A stretch of DNA of 64,000 nucleotides from Candidatus Desulfovibrio gallistercoris (GTDB lineage Bacteria > Desulfobacterota > Desulfovibrionia > Desulfovibrionales > Desulfovibrionaceae): contig DWYJ01000041.1 of assembly GCA_019118745.1 (NCBI GenBank), forward strand, positions 1 through 64,000, written 5' to 3'. Of this stretch, positions 61,472-64,000 are shown piece after piece. Each line of letters opens with the position of its first letter. Within the stretch, counting starts at the first letter, position 1. Below the pieces are notes generated by a model that made no database searches, was not told where the DNA came from, and saw only the letters and a list, made by a program, of their open reading frames with translations. The position numbers and the translations under genes are program-made.

Positions 61472-61819
61472 GTGAAATATGATCTTTGCCTGCATGTTGA
61501 CCTGAACGACGCCGCCCTGCTGGCGCTGGCCCTCAAGAATGCCCGCAACTACCAGAATGCCCTGTCCGAGGAAACGTATGAACTGGTCATCGTGGGCAAC
61601 GGCCCTTCGGTGACGCTCTTCACCGCCGCCCAGCCCGCCCTGCGGGAAACGGCCCGTCCGCTCATGGACAAGGGGCTCAAGATCCGCCTGTGCCGCAATG
61701 CCCTCAACGACAATAATCTGACCGAGGCCGATCTCTGGCCGGGCATCGAGGTGGTGCCCGCCGGCCTCGTGGAGATCGTGCGCCTGCAGCAGGCCGGTTT
61801 CGCCTACATCAAGCCGTAG
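61472..61819 (+). CDS. DsrE family protein
   Basis: This 115-aa small cytoplasmic protein has the DsrE/YchN fold pattern: YDLCLHVDLNDAALLALALKNA (in blocks), YELVIVGNGPSVTLF and KIRLCRNALNDNNL. The latter is the usual place of the reactive Cys of DsrE-type sulfur carriers (one Cys here). Homologues work in sulfur relay or as unassigned trimers. The start is GTG at 61472 behind CAGGAGAGCCGAC. It is monocistronic, and repeat copy E begins at its stop codon. Confidence 0.82.
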   Translation: MKYDLCLHVDLNDAALLALALKNARNYQNALSEETYELVIVGNGPSVTLFTAAQPALRETARPLMDKGLKIRLCRNALNDNNLTEADLWPGIEVVPAGLVEIVRLQQAGFAYIKP

Positions 61820-61962
61820 AGCATTTTGCCTTTGAAAAAAGGCAAAATGCGAGGCGGCCGCACAGCGCCGCCCGGCCGAAACCAAGCGGAAGAACCGCGT
61901 TTTTCCGCGAAACGCCAGACCGCATGCTTTGGAACGCGAAGCGTTTCAAACGAAAAATGCGT
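61820..61962 (+). repeat. Hairpin-rich MITE-like element, copy E (most complete)
   Basis: It begins in the TAG of the DsrE gene. The left end GCATTTTGCCTTT-GAAA-AAAGGCAAAATGC is a perfect 13-bp hairpin. A GGCGGCC...GCCGCC-type hairpin and a GCGTTTTTCCGCG hairpin follow. The right end TTTCAAACGAAAAATGC is an inverted copy of the left end (GCATTTT-N3-TTTGAAA). It is about 143 bp in all. Confidence 0.8.
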
Positions 61963-61983
61963 TAGACCGGCGGCTGGACACGA

Positions 61984-62036
61984 TAAAAGCGCCCTTTCCC
62001 GCAGTTGGCATGCCTTGCGGGAAAGGGCGCTTTTTC
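61984..62036. terminator. Strong bidirectional terminator
   Basis: AAAGCGCCCTTTCCCGCA pairs with TGCGGGAAAGGGCGCTTT (loop about 11 nt), with T-runs in both directions. It lies between the convergent DsrE and TPR genes. Confidence 0.88.
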
Positions 62037-62116
62037 ATACGCTTCGAAGTTTGCGCCCGAAAGGGACGCGGACCGGCTGTCCCTGACGACCTGCCGGCAG
62101 CTTGTGGCCGGAAGAC

Positions 62117-62222
62117 GGCGGTGCAGAGCCGCCCGGCCCAAACCCATCGAGAAAACCGCCTCTCCTTACGAAACGACAGGCCGTATGGTTTGGAACGCCA
62201 CGTGTTTCAAACGGAAAATGCC
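62117..62222 (+). repeat. Left-truncated MITE-like element, copy F
   Basis: It contains GCAGAGCCGCCCGGCCCAAACCC, in shorter shared blocks, then ACGAAACGACAGGCCGTATGG and the right end TTTCAAACGGAAAATGC. The left hairpin is missing. The right end touches the stop codon of the TPR gene, which is read from the other strand. Confidence 0.7.
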
Positions 62223-63032
62223 CTAGACGAGCTTGTCCTTCTGCTTTTCGGCGTATTCCAGCATCTTCCTGGCTTCCTCGAAGTCCGGCTTGAGCTGGAG
62301 CGCCGCCTTGGCGGCCATGATGGCCTTGTCCCATTTCTGCCAGTCGATGTAGAGCCGGCCGATGTTGAAATAGAGATTGGGCTCGTTGCGCAGATACTGG
62401 GAACCGCGCAGGAAGTAGCTTTCGGCCACGTCGAACTTGCCGAGCTTGCGCAGGGCGATGCCGGCGGCGCTGTAGAGGAAGAGCATGTCCGGCTGACCGT
62501 CGATGGCGGCGGTGAGGTACTCCACGGCTTCCTCATACAGACCGGCCTTGAGCAGGATCTCGCCCGCCCTGCCGCGCAGGATGAAGTCCACGGGGTATTC
62601 CCGCACGAGCATGGCCAGCGTGGCCTTGCCCGCCACGACCTGTCCCTTGGCCAGTTCGTCCGCGGCCTTGGCCAGGCCGTTGCGCTTGCGCTCTTCCACT
62701 TCGCGCATGCGTTCCTGCGCGGATTCCATCTCCGCTTCCTGCAGGACGCTCAGCAGGTTGGCGAGCTGCTCATAAAGCGCCTTGCCCTGTCCGGGTTCAT
62801 AGGTGAGGGCAAGCGCATAATGCTGCCGGACCCGCGGCATATTGGCGATGACGGTGACCGCGTTGGCGATCATTTCCGAGAATTCCATCCGTTCGGCCTT
62901 CATGAGCGGCTGGCGGAGGATGACGGCCAGCGCGCTTTGCAGCGCCTGCACCGCGGGCATGGCCTTGTCCTGTTTGGCGAGCGAGCTGATTTGCCCCAGC
63001 TGGCGACGGGCATTGGCTAATTCGGCAGACAT
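62223..63032 (-). CDS. Tetratricopeptide repeat protein
   Basis: This 269-aa soluble protein has a helical first half (about 1-120, with a charged stretch AQERMREVEERKRNGLA) and a row of TPR units in the second half (about 135-265: AGLYEEAVEYLTAAI, PDMLFLYSAAGIALRKLGKF, PNLYFNIGRLYIDWQKWDKA). There is no signal peptide. The ATG at 63032 follows AACGAGGCGCAC; the frame is open to 63209 through AT-rich promoter DNA. It is divergent from the 63346 gene. A protein-protein scaffold role is likely; its partner is unknown. Confidence 0.8.
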   Translation of the reverse strand: MSAELANARRQLGQISSLAKQDKAMPAVQALQSALAVILRQPLMKAERMEFSEMIANAVTVIANMPRVRQHYALALTYEPGQGKALYEQLANLLSVLQEAEMESAQERMREVEERKRNGLAKAADELAKGQVVAGKATLAMLVREYPVDFILRGRAGEILLKAGLYEEAVEYLTAAIDGQPDMLFLYSAAGIALRKLGKFDVAESYFLRGSQYLRNEPNLYFNIGRLYIDWQKWDKAIMAAKAALQLKPDFEEARKMLEYAEKQKDKLV

Positions 63033-63202
63033 GTGCGCCTCGTTACGGTTATATATGGATACGAAATCTATCCCAGCAGAGCAGGAGAGTAAAGCCCCAG
63101 CAGGAAACGGTTTTTCATCTCTAGAAAAAATATTGAGATTATTTAGTTTTTGTTTTGATGGCACAATTTTTGTTGCAAAATGGCTTTTGCCGGGGGCAGC
63201 CA

Positions 63203-63232
63203 TTGACAAGCTTTTGCGGCGGATGCTAACTC
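63203..63232 (+). promoter_or_regulatory. Promoter of the 123-aa unknown gene
   Basis: TTGACA (63203-63208) is followed after 17-18 bp by CTAACTC. The 114-nt leader that follows contains a small hairpin (CCGGG/CCCGG, about 63241-63257). The AT-rich DNA at 63120-63180 probably holds the promoter of the divergent TPR gene. Confidence 0.5.
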
Positions 63233-63345
63233 TGTTCCTGCCGGGGATGAGTCCCGGCCGTCCTCAGTGGCGTCTCTACGCCATCCCGCAGGATCGTCCG
63301 CCCGATGGAACGCTACGGCGATACCGCCAAAAGGAAGGAAGCACC

Positions 63346-63717
63346 GTGCAAAAGACCCTGGAAGACATTTGCCTCAAACACGATAACGGAAGTGATCTGT
63401 GCTTTCGCGGGCGCCTTTTTTCCGAGTGCTCCTGGTTCGATGACGAACATCAGGTCATGACCCGCCAGAAACTCTACGTGACGGACAAGAACGAACAGGT
63501 CTACTACATCGTCCGTTCGCACGGGCAGGAGCGCAGCCGCCATGCCTACCGGTTGAGCGTGGACGGGGAGACCTGCGTCATCTACAACGGGCGCAGCGAG
63601 ATGTCCCTGCAGTTCGATATGCTGATGCTCGCCGTCCGTGGCCTCTGCGGTCTGGACGCCGGAGCCACCCCCACCCTCGGACAGGTGGAGGAGATGCTGC
63701 GCGTAGTCAACGGCTAG
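63346..63717 (+). CDS. Small cytoplasmic protein of unknown function
   Basis: This 123-aa protein starts at GTG behind AAGGAAGGAAGCACC. It has mixed alpha/beta character with conserved-looking blocks CLKHDNGSDLCFRGRLF, QKLYVTDKNEQVYYIVRSHG and CVIYNGRSEMSLQFDMLML, and three or four Cys. It has no signal peptide, membrane helix or known motif. It has its own promoter and terminator, so it is a single-gene unit. I do not recognise a family. Confidence 0.7.
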   Translation: MQKTLEDICLKHDNGSDLCFRGRLFSECSWFDDEHQVMTRQKLYVTDKNEQVYYIVRSHGQERSRHAYRLSVDGETCVIYNGRSEMSLQFDMLMLAVRGLCGLDAGATPTLGQVEEMLRVVNG

Positions 63718-63759
63718 CCGCACCCCGCAGGCCGCCCGGTCTGCTCATCATGCCGCCAG

Positions 63760-63782
63760 AGCCCCCGAAAGGGGGCTTTTTT
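63760..63782. terminator. Terminator between convergent genes
   Basis: AGCCCCC-GAAA-GGGGGCT is followed by T residues on the plus strand. It ends at the stop codon of the ogt gene. Confidence 0.85.
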
Positions 63783-64000
63783 CATATCCGCTCCAGCGCA
63801 AGCAGGAAGCGCTTGATGTCCAGCCCGGCCGAGTAGCCTCCCAGTTCGCCGCCCGTCCGCACGACCCTGTGACAGGGGATGATGATGGGCAGGGGATTTT
63901 TGCCGTTGGCATTGCCCACGGCACGGCAGGCGCCCGGCCGGCCGATGTGCCGGGCCAGCATGGCGTAGCTCCAGGTCGTGCCGTAGGGGATGGCGCACAG
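63782..64000 (-). CDS. ogt: Methylated-DNA--protein-cysteine methyltransferase (3' part, cut by the window edge)
   Basis: The last 72 codons are inside the window. They contain IPYGTTWSYAMLARHIGRP (helix-turn-helix and Arg finger), AVGNANGKNPLPIIIPCHRV with the acceptor Cys in PCHRV, and GGYSAGLDIKRFLLALE. The enzyme removes O6-alkyl groups from guanine by transferring them to that Cys. The N-terminal part lies beyond the right edge. Confidence 0.93.
   Translation of the reverse strand: MCAIPYGTTWSYAMLARHIGRPGACRAVGNANGKNPLPIIIPCHRVVRTGGELGGYSAGLDIKRFLLALERI

Overview
The window is GC-rich DNA (mid-60s percent by eye), most likely a Desulfovibrio-type sulfate reducer. The basis is gene content: an Rnf complex headed by a decaheme cytochrome c, a hybrid-cluster protein next to a Crp/Fnr-type HcpR-like regulator, a cytochrome P460 remnant, DUF362/ferredoxin and flavodoxin-type proteins, and an Omp85/TamB pair. 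I see no rRNA, tRNA, CRISPR array, prophage or intact transposase. GTG and TTG starts are common and many neighbouring genes overlap by 1-11 bases.

Layout. 0.1-5 kb: a three-gene minus-strand operon (J-domain protein, YkgJ-type Cys-cluster protein, CoA-binding protein), a CPA2/KefC-type antiporter and a divergent nitroreductase. 5-7 kb: a small minus-strand operon with a DUF134 regulator, an HMA2-like protein and a Gly/His-rich protein, with matching AT-rich palindromes in two promoters. 7-8.5 kb: glutamate dehydrogenase. 8.5-9.96 kb: non-coding, with a 101-bp tandem repeat, a dispersed palindromic repeat and a candidate structured RNA. 9.96-12.8 kb: a LicC-LicA fusion coupled to a CDP-glycerol glycerophosphotransferase-like membrane protein, probably for surface-polymer decoration. 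13.3-20.3 kb: a minus-strand redox/nitrosative-stress cluster (hcp, hcpR-like, flavodoxin, PNPOx-like, flavin reductase-like, DUF362) with a divergent MFS transporter; two TGTGA-N6-TCACA sites lie between hcp and the transporter. 20.4-25.9 kb: a 36-aa basic ORF, an FmdB zinc ribbon, purB, pyrE, an L,D-transpeptidase with NTF2-like repeats and a membrane protein. 26.7-28.2 kb: a sodium:alanine symporter beside a short AT-rich island. 28.4-28.9 kb: a cytochrome P460 gene broken by an in-frame amber codon. 29.3-36.2 kb: decaheme cytochrome, rnfCDGEAB and apbE. 36.4-46.5 kb: a TPR protein, a 1483-residue degenerate hybrid sensor kinase, cardiolipin synthase and a GtrB/GtrA/membrane-protein cassette. 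46.7-50.1 kb: four tandem paralogues of an unrecognised exported protein. 50.3-54.9 kb: a phospholipid N-methyltransferase-like enzyme, a FadL-type channel, a LarE-type protein and hisF/hisH. 55-61.4 kb: TamB and an Omp85 protein with a lipobox. The last 2.6 kb hold a DsrE-family protein, a TPR protein, a small unknown protein and the 3' end of ogt.

Three features stand out. (1) A dispersed element of about 140 bp with terminal inverted repeats and hairpins kept by compensatory changes occurs in about eight full or partial copies, several touching stop codons and one lying in the hcp leader. (2) The Rnf complex has a cytochrome partner, and its RnfC has lost the Nqo1-like NADH/FMN motif. (3) The DUF134/HMA2/Gly-His operon looks like a small metal-handling unit. 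All family assignments come from reading motifs, not from database searches.
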